A stretch of DNA of 64,000 nucleotides. Source: Istiophorus platypterus (Eukaryota; Chordata; Actinopteri; Istiophoriformes; Istiophoridae). Position 1 is the first letter of the stretch, and each line of letters starts with the position of its first letter. The stretch lies in contig CM029118.1 in the NCBI GenBank assembly GCA_016859345.1, forward strand, positions 29,976,501 to 30,040,500. The letters run 5' to 3'. The notes beneath the pieces were generated by a model. The model made no database searches, was not told the DNA's origin, and saw only the letters and a list, made by a program, of their open reading frames with translations. Made by a program: the position numbers and the translations under genes. Below, piece by piece: positions 50,885 through 63,574 of this stretch.

Positions 50885-52450
50885 TTACATACTCAACACA
50901 AACATATACACATGCATGCACACAGACAGAAGCCATATTTGCAACATCTGTACCACAAAAGTCTCCCTCTCCATTCTGTAATGCAAGCCAAACAATCAAG
51001 CAAAATATTATCAGAGACAACACATCAAAACAAGCATTTAAACTTAAAACATTTCTTAAAACAATTCTCTCTCTGTCTCCCCAATCCCTGGGATTTGAAA
51101 TACACTTCTTAGTTGCTGTATCTAATGCAATTTTGTAACTTTGATACTTGAGCTTTCAAAGCTTAACAATCTTACTCCTACCTCTTACTTCCCCTTCTAA
51201 TTACTGAACCAGACACAAACTGAATGAGGCACTTGAACTCTTGACCGATCCAGACGAGGATGGGAATAATGAACCAGAAGAAGAAACAAGGTTTATTTAT
51301 TTATTTTTTTTTAATAAAACAAATTTGGCCCAGAGGGATTTGCAATCTGGAAATATAAAGACAGCAATACCATGAAACTGGACTCGTAAGAATGAGATTA
51401 AGGTGATGCATGGAACTGCAAACAGCACTGGTATGAAGGTTTCCGTAGAGTAAGTGGAGTGTCAGGTTACATAATGACTGTGTTTGCCAAATTGTATGTT
51501 TACCAGTCATTGAAGCCTGGGAAAGAAGCAAGGTAATGATGATTTAGCCAATAATGACTGATGCAGCTGATACCATCTGATATTGATTGTTCACTGTAAA
51601 GATGTCCTCCAGTGGACATATTTCCATTAATGTTCAGAGCTGTTTTGCTGACATTTTTTTGTACTTTATGATTATATTGAATATACATTTTCAAAATGGT
51701 TAGATGTGGTAACAGGTACCCTGTTGCTGTACAATACTCTACTAGGAGAGGCTGTAGTTGCTAATTATGTTAAAGAGTTAATCTCAAGATACACTGTCCT
51801 CCCAAGAAAATGGAAAGCTGTTACAGGGAATGCTCAAAAACAATATTTGTTTATGTCCAAGTGACAAGGACCTCTAGTGTCAATCTGTCAGAAGCAAAGG
51901 TGGAGGCCGTATATTCCATTGAGGCAGGAGGTCAGCCTGGACGGACAGCTCACAAAACCTTGGGACTTGAACAGGATAGGACTTTATTGTTTTTTCTCTG
52001 GGTTCTCTTGATTTTGGTGCTAGATCAGATAGATTGTTCAACCACATGACCTGTGTGTTTGACTCCTCTGGTGTCAGTGAGCATAAAGACGAATCTCTAG
52101 TAATGAAGCCAAGTGATGTTAATTATAACTAGTGATGTTAACTGTAGTTAGAGTGCATCCTTCCAGATATGCACCACTCAAATTTTAAAAGTACTTTTAA
52201 TGTAATCTTTAAGACATCCTAACCTTTGGATGTTGCTGTTTGTTTCCTGCTTATGACTTACACTCATTATCATTGATTGACTTTCCTCATGTTCTGTTGA
52301 CACACACAGACTCAAACTTTGTATACAAAGTAGAATACCCTTTATTGTGAATTGACTAAAAAAAAATTCTGGCACTGCCCACTGCAACTCAAAGGGCTAT
52401 ATTTTAATGTTAGCACATAGGGCAATGTATGATAGAAGGTTTTGCTATGG
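50885..52450. other. Intergenic stretch, no gene seen
   Basis: AT-rich sequence with a T-run near 51303-51312. No exon or known repeat was recognised. Confidence 0.5.
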
Positions 52451-52457
52451 CAATCCA

Positions 52458-52500
52458 GCGGTGTAAAGTCTCAGTGCAGCGCATTGAGATTTTACACCGC
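52458..52500. repeat. 20-bp hairpin with 3-nt loop
   Basis: GCGGTGTAAAGTCTCAGTGC (52458-52477) and GCATTGAGATTTTACACCGC (52481-52500) are inverted repeats with two differences. As RNA from the + strand both differences become G-U pairs, giving an unbroken 20-bp stem. Confidence 0.9.
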
Positions 52501-52819
52501 CGAGATGTTGTTTTTGTTTTATTGGAAGGCAAAAACTTTCTGTTGGAGTAAAGCAAGCAAAGTAGGTTTAAATAGTGTCATGGTCAGTCATTTTACTTTA
52601 TTTGCTCTTGTCAGCATAAGGTGTTCAATACAGTGGGATTTTAAAAAATTATTATTTCCACCCTCTTTGTCCTTCCAGCTGTTGAAAGCCTTGGTGACTG
52701 CTTAGATCACCTTTGCCATTGACCTTGAACCAGCAAATTACTGAGGATCCAAGGCTGTGCAGAAAGCAGTCAGAAATTGTAGCCCTTGCCAAATGTAGGC
52801 CAGGCTAAGACTGAAGCCA

Positions 52820-53000
52820 GTGTTTGACCATCAACCTTAACTTAACCCTAACCTTAACTGACCCAAAAAGCAGCTTTTTCCCAACTGGGGACACACTTTT
52901 CTCAAGGAAGCTCTGTCTTTAGACTGAAACTTGTTCCCAAAAGTAGCTTATGACAGACAAACACACGCACACTCACACACACACACATACAGCGTTTTGT
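52820..53000. repeat. Repeat with TTAACCCTAACC core and CA tail
   Basis: A CTTAACCCTAACCTTAAC core is followed by a 'GGGGACACACTTTTCTC' block and an imperfect CA run (52960-52990). It resembles the repeat at 50655-50882 in its core. Boundaries are approximate. Confidence 0.45.
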
Positions 53001-54300
53001 CTCCATGACTTCAGAGGACATTATACTGATTACATCAATTTCCTGGAGATCTAAGGAACATGTTATATAAGATATGATCCATTTTGAATTGTGGAGACAG
53101 TTTAATGATTGCAAGTATTTGTACAAACTGAAACTACAAACTGAAAGGGGTTTTGAGGTTTACTTTTATTATTCCCAATAATTGATTTGTCCGGCAATAT
53201 ATTCACCTCGAATTCACCTTTTCTAGAGGCACCTAGTAGCTTGTGCACACAATATCCTTGCAATTACAAACACACAACTGTAGTCATGGAATAAACTTCT
53301 TAGAATCAAATAAAAAATAGCAGAATACTCAAGTAAGCAAAAACGATCAACAATAAATGAAAAGGCTATGGACACCACAGTGGGTGTAGCATGAATATGC
53401 ATAAACCAAAATCCTTGACAATTTGCAAGTGTACAAAATGAACATAGCAGAGGCATATTACACATATCTGTAGCCATGTAAGCTTTAGCTACATAAAACA
53501 TTATACAATACATACCATAGCTGCTATGATGCTCACCAAAAAATTGACTTCAAGGCAGCAATTCTGAGCATTATTTAACACTGTGCAATGTAGGCACGTA
53601 CAAGATTGCATTGCTATATTGTTCCAACCCATTAGCAACTAGGAAATAATGACTATGGCATAAGTGTGCTGTAATCACCTATTTGAATGACCTTCTGCAA
53701 GCCTTACATTGTGTAAAGTCCACCACTATCTGTCTCAGGTCAAATTTCTTGGCTCTTTCATTTTCAAATGGATAAAACAGGCTCTTTCCTGTCCAACTGC
53801 GCTCCACAAATAGTTTTTGATATTTTTAGCATGGAAAAATGAATGCTTGGCAGTTGCAGCAGTAACAGGAATCATCATAAATAATAGAAAGTCCATGCAA
53901 ACCTTACTGTATCTGGACACTAGTGCAGAATTTTTAACTATGAGTATTTAGCTAGATCTAGAATAGATGTCTTTGTCGGTATCTGGTCTCTGAAACATTA
54001 CTGGATTTAAATAAGGTGACCAGGGAAGGTTATGACAATATTGTACTGATCAGCAAGGCAACTGCCAACTTCTTATAACTCTTCATCCTGTGCATTTTGG
54101 AGTGTCTACGAGTGAACTTACTCATACTGCCTAGAATGAGCAGTTCCTTGTAGGCAGATAAATCTCTGGGAAAATTACTGGATGATTATGTTAATTTCCC
54201 CACTCTGTAGGAACTGCCATCAAAATTGCCTCCGGATTCCACTGGAGCCATGACATTGTGTTGCAGGAGTGTCAGTGGTTTGCGAATGTCAGTTCTTTTT
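53000..54300. other. Intergenic stretch, no gene seen
   Basis: AT-rich sequence without recognisable exons or transposon motifs. Confidence 0.5.
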
Positions 54301-54309
54301 ATCTTACAT

Positions 54310-54530
54310 AAACTTGGAAACTTCGTTCGAGCCTGCATGGATTTCCTCCAGGTACTTCAGGTTATTCCTGCAGTCCAAAGACATGCAGATTAGGTAATTG
54401 GTGACTCTAAATTGCTGGTAGCTGTTAATATGAACTTGACTGTTCGTAGTTTCAGCACTGACTTGGCAACCTGTCCAGTGTGTACTCTGCCTCTTGCCCA
54501 GTGAAAGCTGGGATAGGCTGCAGAAACATA
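54310..54530. repeat. Teleost interspersed repeat
   Basis: The order 'GTCCAAAGACATGCAGATTA', 'GGTGACTCTAAATTGC', 'AACCTGTCCAGTGTGTACTC', 'AGCTGGGATAGGCT' is a sequence seen at very high copy number in bony fish. It is non-coding here. Confidence 0.7.
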
Positions 54531-54788
54531 CCTTTATGGTAATGTGATCAGGGTAGAACCATCTGTTGTTAAAAAAAAAGCCCTCAAGTCCACCAACTCT
54601 TTTCTTTCTGCTCTCAGATTTATTCTTCTCTTCCCAAACTGTCTGAAAGCTGTAGCAATATGATCTTTCATATCTTCCTGTAACTATATCTCTGTGAAAC
54701 ACATAATACTACACTCATAAAAGTGCCTCCAATTCCTCACAAGGATTGTCCCTTGATCTGACATAACCTACACCATTGAAGGGATAGA

Positions 54789-56325
54789 TAATTAGGTTCA
54801 TAAATATTTGGACAGTGACACAACTTTTGAAATTTTGCCTCTGGTGACTGAATTTTGGACTTTCAACTTTAATTCCATGGGTTTCACAAAAACATTTCAT
54901 TAACCATTTAGAAATTACAGCCATTTTTATACATAGTCCCTCATTTTCAGAGGCTCAGATGTGATTGGAAAGTTGACATTTGATGTTTTTCATGACAAGG
55001 TGTGGTCTGTTCCCTTGTTATTTCATGACAAATTAAGCAGATATAAGGTTTGGAGTTGATTTCTATTGTTAACTTTGGATTTGGTATTTGTTCACGGGAA
55101 CTCTTAATATGTGTTACAAAGAGGTGTTGATGCAATGAAAGAGGTCACCATTAGGCTGAAAAAAAAAAAAAACCTATAAGACAGATGCAGAAACTTTAGT
55201 AGTTGCCACATTAACAACTTGGTACATTGATAAAATAGAAGGAATACAGTGGGGGGTTCAGCAACACCGAAAGGCCTGAAAGACCATGTAAGACAACTAA
55301 AGTGAATGATTGCAGAGTTCTTTCCTCTGGTAAAGAAAAACCCAAACCACTTAGAAAGGGCAAGAATACTCTCCAGGAAGTAAGTGTATCATTATCAGAG
55401 TCTACAAACTACAGCCTGCATGAATGTAATTACAGAGGATTTACCACATGGTGCAAAGCACTGGTCACACTTAAGAACAGAAAGGCCAGATTAGACTTTA
55501 ACAGAAAACACCAAAAAAAATGCTGCACAGTTCTGGAACAAGATTCTTTGTACTCATTTGTACCAGAATGATGGGAAGAGAAGACTATGAAGAAGGAAAG
55601 GAACAACCCATGATCCAGAGCCACCACATCATCTGTCAGACATGGTGGAGGCAATGTTATGGCATGGAGATGTTTGGCTGCCAAAGGATCATGGTCAATA
55701 GTTTTTAATGATGGTGTTTGATGATGTGATGGCTGATAGAAGCAGCAGGATGGAATCTTAAGTGTACAGATCTATAATATCTGCTCAGATTCAGCCAAAC
55801 TGCTGTAAAACTAAGAGGATGGTTCTTTACAGTACAGATTAATCACCCAACCCAAAAGCATCTCAAGGCCAAGAAATACAATATTCTTGAATGACCAAGT
55901 CAGTCATCTGACCACAACACAACTGAACTTGCCTTTCATTAACTGAAAACAAAACTGAGGGCAGAAAGACCCACAAACAAGCGGCAACTGAAGGCAACTG
56001 CAGTAAAGATCTGGAAAAGCATCTCAAGAGGGAAAACTCAGCATTTGGTGATGTCCATGGTTTCATGACTTCAGATAGTCAATAACTGCAAAGGATTAAA
56101 AATAAAACTTATATTTATAATTATGTTAGTTTGTCCAATTACTTCTGAGCCCCTGAAAAAGAGGGACTATGTATGAAAATGGCTGTAATTCTTAAACAGT
56201 TAGTTTAAGCTGAAAGTCTACACTTCGATCACATCTTGTGTTATTTTTTTCAAACGCACTGTGGTTGCTTACAGATGAAAATTGCAAAAGTTGTGTCACT
56301 GTCCAAATATATGAACCTAACTGTA
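54789..56325 (+). mobile_element. Near full-length, decayed Tc1-like transposon
   Basis: The left end TTAGGTTCATAAATATTTGG and the right end (56293-56325, reverse complement) are inverted repeats continuing for well over 100 bp. The total of ~1.54 kb is close to the usual 1.6 kb of Tc1 elements. Its ends match the MITE at 11509-11792 and the fragment at 10255. The transposase inside has several frame breaks, so the element is inactive. Confidence 0.85.
55302..55571 (+). pseudogene. Tc1-like transposase fragment
   Basis: An 89-residue open stretch contains 'KPLRKGKNTLQEVSVSLSES' and 'LVTLKNRKARLDFNRKHQ', the DNA-binding/linker part of a Tc1-like transposase. Further remnants in other frames follow: 'MMGREDYEEGKEQP' (55567-55610), a piece near 55620-55680, and a C-terminal part at about 55920-56060. 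Breaks lie between them. Confidence 0.75.
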
Positions 56326-56334
56326 TACTCTTCT

Positions 56335-57950
56335 CCATCAGTCTCTTTTGTCTCTTCCATTGTCTCCTCATTCCTCCTCCAGTCCTGTGTGTGTCCTCCT
56401 GACATCTGTTGGTGCCATTGCTCTGGTCCCCAAACTGGCTGGCTTCAGTGTGATCAGCTGGTTAGACTGTGGAGCTCCCTGTACAGCAGTAGCATATCTG
56501 AATGCAAACACATAATGCTACACTCACAACAAAGTGATTCTTCAATGAAAACAGCAGATCAGAACTCTCTCTACTTGCATATTATGGTTACTTAGATTGC
56601 TCTGGGATTGGTGCATTTAATTAATCGGTACGAAATTAGGGTACTGTATATGCAACCACTGTATATGCAACAACCTATATGGTAATGTATGGGGAAAGAC
56701 TTGGTGGAAGTCCTGATGTGTTGGGTTTCCAACAACAGCACTTCACTGTTCTTCAGTTTCAAAGAATTGATTATCCTGCTCCATATAGATGCAGTTGTTA
56801 AATTGTGGTTACTATTGTGGTATTTGTTTTATTTGTTGATATTGTGATGTCACATCACATTTGCTTGACCGATTATGATCACACTGCTGCCTACTCTTGA
56901 AAAGTACCTGAAAATGAATTCAATACCACCTTCTAAGCAGAGCCCAAATTTTCCTTGAGGAACTCAATCTCCAAAACAAGGAATACTAGAAACAAAAGTA
57001 GATCCCAAACATTCAACATCCAGACAATGGATACATGTAACATTTTGTTCCTGCAGTAAAAAAGGACGTCAAGTTGACAAATACTCCCAAAACATAACGA
57101 GAAGTACCCCTTTGAAATTTAAAATGCTGCAAAGAGCAGTTCATTGTATTATGATCTTTCTCTAACCCTAACCAAGTACACTTTGTCAAGTCATGTCAGT
57201 TTCATTTGGATAACACAAAATCATAACTGCAGATATCTCAGGGCCTTTTCAGATTTCAGAACATAGCATAGCGCAAGTTCCACATAGAACTAGCCAGTGG
57301 GCAACAGAGTTTTAAACCTTCCTTTTGAAATTTTACTCAAATCATAGTCTCCTGATTTTAGGAATCCTCAGGGGTTTCTAGGGGCATTGGCAGGTAATAA
57401 GTTTAAGGTAATTTTGCGGAGCCAACAGTGCTTCCTATTCAATTGTAAATTAAAGAATGTACAATACTAGAGGACAGATCCTTATCCTGCATCGATAAGA
57501 TCCCTCTATTAATAACCTGGGGTATTTACAGGCTGTGAACAGAAAATAACTGCAGATTGACATATGACTTTTATGCCTTGTGGCAAACAATGACCCATTA
57601 AATCCCAACCCACTGGATTTACAAGACAAAAATCAGACATAAGGAATTGATGTTTGCCTACTAAATTGTAGGCAAGTGTTAAAGGAAGAGGGTATGAGAG
57701 TAGTTCAAAACCGAGAGTGCTTCCAGGCTTTCACCTGTTCCAGTTCAGTAGGGGCTTTTAGTAGTAATTTGGTCTGAATATCATACAGTAGCTCCTGAAT
57801 CATCTCAAAACATTAAGTCAACACCTCATGTTTTAACTGTTATCAAAGGGTTTCTGTTACTGTCTTTTGTAATTGAAACCGAATAAACAGACTGGCCAGA
57901 AATGATATCCTCACCTATTGTGGACTCTGGAACCCTGGTTGATGCATACA
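56335..57950. other. Intergenic stretch, no gene seen
   Basis: AT-rich sequence. No exon, repeat family or RNA gene was recognised. Confidence 0.5.
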
Positions 57951-57984
57951 GAAACTGGGTGGATGGCTGGGCCCCCATGTTGCT

Positions 57985-58268
57985 GCAGACAGTGGTCCTG
58001 GATGTGGACCCTTATTATTTGAACAGTCATGTGCCTTGTATCCATACCTGCCACAGGAGGTGTAGTATTTAAAGCCTAGGCACTTCTGTTGATCAAACCT
58101 CCTCCACCCCCTCGTCCAACCTGCCTGAAATCCTTGTCTTTGGGATCCTCCTTAATGCTCTTGGCAGTACGGCACAAAGAGAGCTTGTCTCCCTTTTTCT
58201 CTGTATCTTTCAGATGCTCACAAATGTTAGCATGAGCCTCAGATTCAGCAATGTCTTTTCCTTCCTAG
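57985..58268 (-). pseudogene. Decayed gag-like nucleocapsid segment of a retroelement
   Basis: On the minus strand a charged helical stretch ('EHLKDTEKKGDKLSLCRTAK', about 58215-58156) leads into a Gly/Arg-rich patch. After a frame break comes a zinc-knuckle-like CGRYGYKAHDC (58055-58023). The first Cys and the His of a CCHC knuckle are both replaced by Tyr here. The order suggests a fossil Gag of an LTR retroelement. No LTR, protease or RT was seen nearby, so the element type is open. Confidence 0.45.
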
Positions 58269-58409
58269 CCTATGCAAGAATGTAAAGCATGGATTTTAAT
58301 GTTAGAATTAAGGCCAGGGATGGGGCAGGATGTGATCAGTTTCTTATCAACCAGAGAGTGCTGCCAGAAGGTTCGAGTCAGTCTGGTGTGATAGTAATTG
58401 CGAAATTCA

Positions 58410-58411
58410 CA

Positions 58412-58479
<68 letters not shown>

Positions 58480-58540
58480 CACACACACACACACAAACAT
58501 ACACACACACACACACACACAATCACACACACGCTCACAG
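58410..58540 (+). repeat. Long (AC)n microsatellite
   Basis: About 130 bp of AC repeats with a few interruptions (CG, AA, AT). Open frames crossing it are repeat-derived. Confidence 0.97.
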
Positions 58541-58644
58541 TGAACAGCAGGGCAGAGGCCAAAAAGGAGAGAAAGAAGCTACATGGGTCCATGTTTCAAG
58601 CTGATGACCACAATGCATTTTATTGTAAATACAAAAAAATATGG

Positions 58645-59600
58645 TCAGGCGCTCCAGTTAATGTCCACATCAAACATCAGAATGGTGAAAAAATGTGATC
58701 TCAGTGATTTTTGACTATGGCATAATTTTTGTTGCCAGCCAAGCTTGTTTGAGTATTTCTGAAACTGCTGGTCTCCTGGAATCAGTCACTAGCATTTAGT
58801 CAGAATGGTAAAACATCCAGTGAATGGCAGTTCTGTGTTTACGGAAACGCCTTGTTAATGAGAGAGGTTAGAGGAGAATGTCCAGACTGGTTGAAGCTGA
58901 CAGAAAGGCCATAGTAACTCTGACAACAATTCTTAACTACTGTCTTAATCAGAAAAGGATCTCAGAATGAGCAACATGTCCAACTTTGAGACATATGGGC
59001 TATAAAAGCAGAAGACCACATCAGGTTCCAGTCCTGTCAGCCAAGAACAGAAATCTAGGACTGCAATGGACACTGGCTCACTGAAACTGCACAGCTGAAA
59101 ACTAGAAAATATAGTCTGTTCTGATGAAACTTAAAGTATGCTGAGGCATCACATGGTAGGCTGCCTTATGTCAACAGTCCAGGCTGGTGGTGTTGTACTG
59201 GTGTGGAGAATGTTTTATTGGCAAACTCTGGGCCTCTTAAGACCAGTCAATCATAGTTTGTATCCCAGCCTGTCTAAGTATTGTCGCTGACCATGTTCAT
59301 CCCTTTACGGCCACAGTTTACTATCTTCTAATGGCCACTTCCAGCAGGATAACACACCATGTCACAAAACAAAAAATGTCTCAAAATGGTTTCATGAACA
59401 TGACAATGAGACAGTGAACTAGATCTGAATCCAATATAACATCTTGGGATGTGGTTGAACAGGAGATTTGCATCATCAACAAATCTGCAGAAATGATGTG
59501 ATGTAATCATGTCTATGTGGACCATAGGCACATAGAAAAGTTTCCAACATCTTGTGCAATCCAAGGCAGGATTAAGGGAGACATTACCCAGTGTAAGTAT
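58645..59600 (+). pseudogene. Decayed Tc1-like transposase, most of the ORF
   Basis: The + strand carries the whole order of a fish Tc1-like transposase gene in broken frames. There is a helix-turn-helix start (58690-58790), a 'RQFCV...ETPC' region (58825-58860), and 'RRPHQVPVLSAKNR' (59009-59050). Then come 'STVQAGGVVLVWRMFYW' (59170-59220) and a 'QQDNTPCHKTKNVSKWFHEH' catalytic block (59341-59400). It ends near 59595. It is the same family as the N-terminal fragment at 46868-47060. Terminal inverted repeats are not evident. Confidence 0.8.
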
Positions 59601-59609
59601 GGTATTTTT

Positions 59610-62600
59610 GATAAAATGCTGGGTAAAATTATGTTGAAACATTCTTTTCTTGCTGTAATCATTCCTGTTCATACTAGATACTTAGCGAGCCCTCTACAAC
59701 AAGCTTCAAATGGAAGAGGAGTCAGACAAATTAAATGAGTATATTCAAAAGTAGCTTTTGATAAATACAATATCCCTCGTTTTGTTTCACTGGACATTGT
59801 TTTCAAGCTGTGCTGCAGTGGAAGGGTAGTAACAGAAGGAGGATAATAACTTTCCATATTAATATGGCAGAGAGGCATGCATCATTTTGCAGGTAGAGCT
59901 TGTAAAGCATGATTATCATTATTCAATGAGCTGCAACCATAACATTGGGTCAGGCACAGGTCTATGATTAATTGTTAAAGATAGTCATGAATGTTGAATG
60001 TTCAAATTGATACCACTGTAATGTCTGTATGGTAAATATGGAGCTACAATACCCTACTTACTCACTTCAGATGCAAAATTGCAGAGAGGCAACCAGGAGT
60101 AGTGGAACTGAGGGAGAGATGGCCAGCATTGTTCCACAGGGATGACTATGTTCTAGTATGTTTCAGTGGAGTTAAGTAAAATTTTTATGTAGCTGGAGTA
60201 TTTCAGGAAGGGGTTTCATTGAATTGTCTAAATAACTTTGAGTAAAACCCAGAACAAGTCATGCTACATATTTCCTCATTTCAGAAATGATGGGTACTCA
60301 GTGAGGATTCACAATTCATACTATGATACTGAATCCTATAAATAAAAATATCTTAGATGACAGCACAAAAAACAGAAGGTTAATATGTTATGAGTCATGT
60401 TCTAGGTCACACTGATATAAAAGGTGTTACAACAACCTCAAGGTACAATCTCTATTTGAAGCCCAATTCCTTGGTTCCTGGGAAAAGAACCAAAGCAGGC
60501 TAAGCTTGATAAGCAAACTTGAGATCGTCAGACACAGGGGAGGAACTGTTGGAGAGAAGACCAGGGACATACTGAAAGTCTAGCATTAGGTATATACATA
60601 CACAATACAATAAAATTGTGTGGTATCACTTGGATAGTTACATTGTGAATTAAACCAGGGGAAGCTGAGCATCTGTGACATCTGTGACAGACATCTGGTC
60701 TGTATTGACAAAAGTTAAATGTCATAATGTAAAAACTTAATTAAATAAAAAACATTGCTAACACAATAAAAAGATGCAGTGTAGGTCTAAAGCTGTAGAT
60801 TACTAAACTGTTATATCCATCTATGAGTTACATTACTTTTTTTAAGTTGACTGCTTTTGAAGTAAACCCTTGCCTGCAAAATGAAGTGAAATTGTAGACA
60901 AAATTGCGTTTTGCAGTTGCCGCACAAGATTGGATGTGTGCAGTGATTATATTTATGACTTGTCACAAGCCCTATATACTTATGAACAATTCTCTTGTCT
61001 CTTGTAAATCTCTTTTCTTGTAAATGTGAACCACATTTTCAAGTTTCAAAAGCTCTTCTTAAATCTTTTCCTCTTTTATCAGAATGGACAACAAGACCAT
61101 AATCAGTTGATGCTGATTATGTGTGCTTGCACACCTAGAGACTGGGTGTCAATTCAAGATATGAGTGTATGTAGAGGTGCATATATTTACTTAGTGGAGG
61201 ATGTGGACCAGCTAAATAGTCCTGTTCATTTAAGCACATTTTTTCAATTCCATTTTTGGATATGTGATGGTCTCATTAAGAGCAATCAGTTTCTTCCAAG
61301 TCTGTGGGGAGATTTGTGACACTGCATTGGAGCTGCTGCCACAGATGACAGTAACTCAGTGAAGGACATTAGGACATTAAAGAAAAATTACTTTTTGCTT
61401 TTTAATAACTGTTTTTTGTAGTTTTGGCCAGTATGCTTAAAGGTTAGTAAAACCTAAACTAAAGAATCAAGTGCAGCCAAGGAAATGAAAGCCTCCAATG
61501 GCTTTTTAATAGCCTATCCCAACAATAAAAAGCAGTTATTTCTTGGTCCAAATAATGAAAAAAATATGATAAATCGATCAAATATGATCCATTTGCAGTG
61601 TCTTCAGCATCACAAAGCTACATCTGGGTCCAACCTACAAGTCACTTGGTTGACCTACTACTGTATTTTTATGTATGCATGCAGCTGTTTTTTTAAGTGG
61701 GGCTAACATGGGCTAGCAAATCAAATCAAACAGAGTGGAAAGCCAGTGTAGTTGGACTAAGTAAACCATTGTTTTGATTTGTTGTTTAAAGAACAGGCTT
61801 ACTTTTCCTCTGCTCTTGTGAAACAGTTTTCCAGCGCTTGTGTCCACAGTTTCCATAACTATGGGATTCATTGTAATTTAATCATCTGCTGCAGTGCAGG
61901 TAAGCAGTGGTAGTCCAAACACACTCAATGTCCAAATCTACAAATGAATCAGGTGAGTTTGACTCTGAGGGTCCCATAGATCCGGATGTGTCATGTCATG
62001 GTTTACCACGGTTGCTATTTGGTACCATAGTTAGTATTTCAGAGGCAGAGTCTTCAGGAATCTGATCTTCAGTAGACACATTTCTAATATAGTTTACAGG
62101 TGATTTGCAGGAAGCCAAAGCATCCCATGAGTCTTGGTGAATAATAAACACATATGTCTATACTGAACATGTTACATGCTATATTGACGGATGATAAAGT
62201 CAGGCCCACTGACCAGAGTTGCACACATGTATTTAAAACTGTCAATCAAAGGGTATCAGATTTTAATTTGATCACTTGTATATTTCTTTTATCACTCATT
62301 TCAGTGTTAAAAATTCTCACCATTATTTGTCCATTTTTGAGACCCCCCCCTCCCCAAACTTGAGATTTTGTAGTTTCTGGTGGAGCTAAGTCTCCCATCC
62401 CAGCTCCAGTGTATTTCAAACAATTCACTTGTGCTTTTCCTGCGATGGCAAGTCAAAATGAAAAAGAATTAAAAAAATATCCTCTTTTATCAGATTTTTC
62501 AGAAGGGCGAAGCTGAACCCCAGCTTGAGTGGTACACCATGGCTCTGTTTGTTGTCAGGGGGGAACATGACCCTATTCAGTTGCCAAAGGAAATCAGAAC

Positions 62601-63120
62601 TGTTATTGGAGGTGTTCAAACTCATAAGTTGCCATGTGTTGCATATGGTCCGTGTTATTTGCAGGAGGTGTTACGTTTAACAGTAATTAGCATCATGCAA
62701 ACACAAAGTGGAAAGATGTATAATAATTCATGAGAACGGTGTGCCTAAAGACAACATATTTAATATAGCAGTATGACTGTTTTGTTGTATGGATGACTTC
62801 GAAACTGGAAATCTAGAGTAGATTATGCTACACTGACTATCACAACTAATAGTATAAGCACTGGTATAAGTGGTCATAATCAGCCTTTTATGTGTAAGGG
62901 ACCAGCCTTTTTTAGATGGCTCCCCCAGCCACTTACAGTATTTTTCCTTTTATCATTAGTTTTGGCTTATCTTTTAATCTTTCATTTTATTCTATTAAAA
63001 AGTGAGGTGAAATTCTCACATTCCTTTCACAAACATTTATCAATTGGATTGTCATGTTTCCACATCACAAAGGTTTGAGCATATTAAAAAAGAGATTTGA
63101 AAAGATGTTTTACATGTTCA
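59610..63120. other. Intergenic stretch, no gene seen
   Basis: AT-rich sequence with a C-run at 62342-62350. Short open frames (for example 62539-62733 on the + strand) have no recognisable domain. Confidence 0.45.
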
Positions 63121-63139
63121 CATTTATTTGATTAAAAAA

Positions 63140-63300
63140 TATTTATCACTTGGGGGACTTGGTTGAAACGACTTGACTTGGGTCTTACTTAAGTTTTTGA
63201 GGACTTGAGACTTGCTGACTAATAGTGATAGAAGACTTGACTTTGACTTTGTATTCATGACTTAGACTTGAGATAGATGACTTGAAAGGACTTGACTTTT
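63140..63300 (+). repeat. Degenerate GACTTG minisatellite
   Basis: The motif GACTTG or a one-base variant recurs about a dozen times with irregular spacers. Such arrays are frequent in fish repeats. Confidence 0.8.
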
Positions 63301-63574
63301 TTCAAATTAAATATTTGCATTTTCCTAAATATTGAGAAGTTACATTTTATTTGTGATACACACTTGGGTGATTTCTAGTGCAATGTGCTCTGTATGGTCT
63401 AGTGCAGACCAGCAGATGCAGACACATGAGCCAGCCATAAATGGGGGGCTAGTCCAAAAATGATAAAATTAGGATTCAAGGATTATTTTGATGATGACAG
63501 TAGTAAGAAGAGAACAGCAATATACAAGGTCTGCAGCTCAAAAACCAGTGGCATAACCACCGCAGCATCCAACC

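Noticed and set aside
58289..58604. Open frames rich in His-Thr or Cys-Val across 58400-58540
   Set aside because: They are translations of the (AC)n microsatellite in different frames and have no other support.
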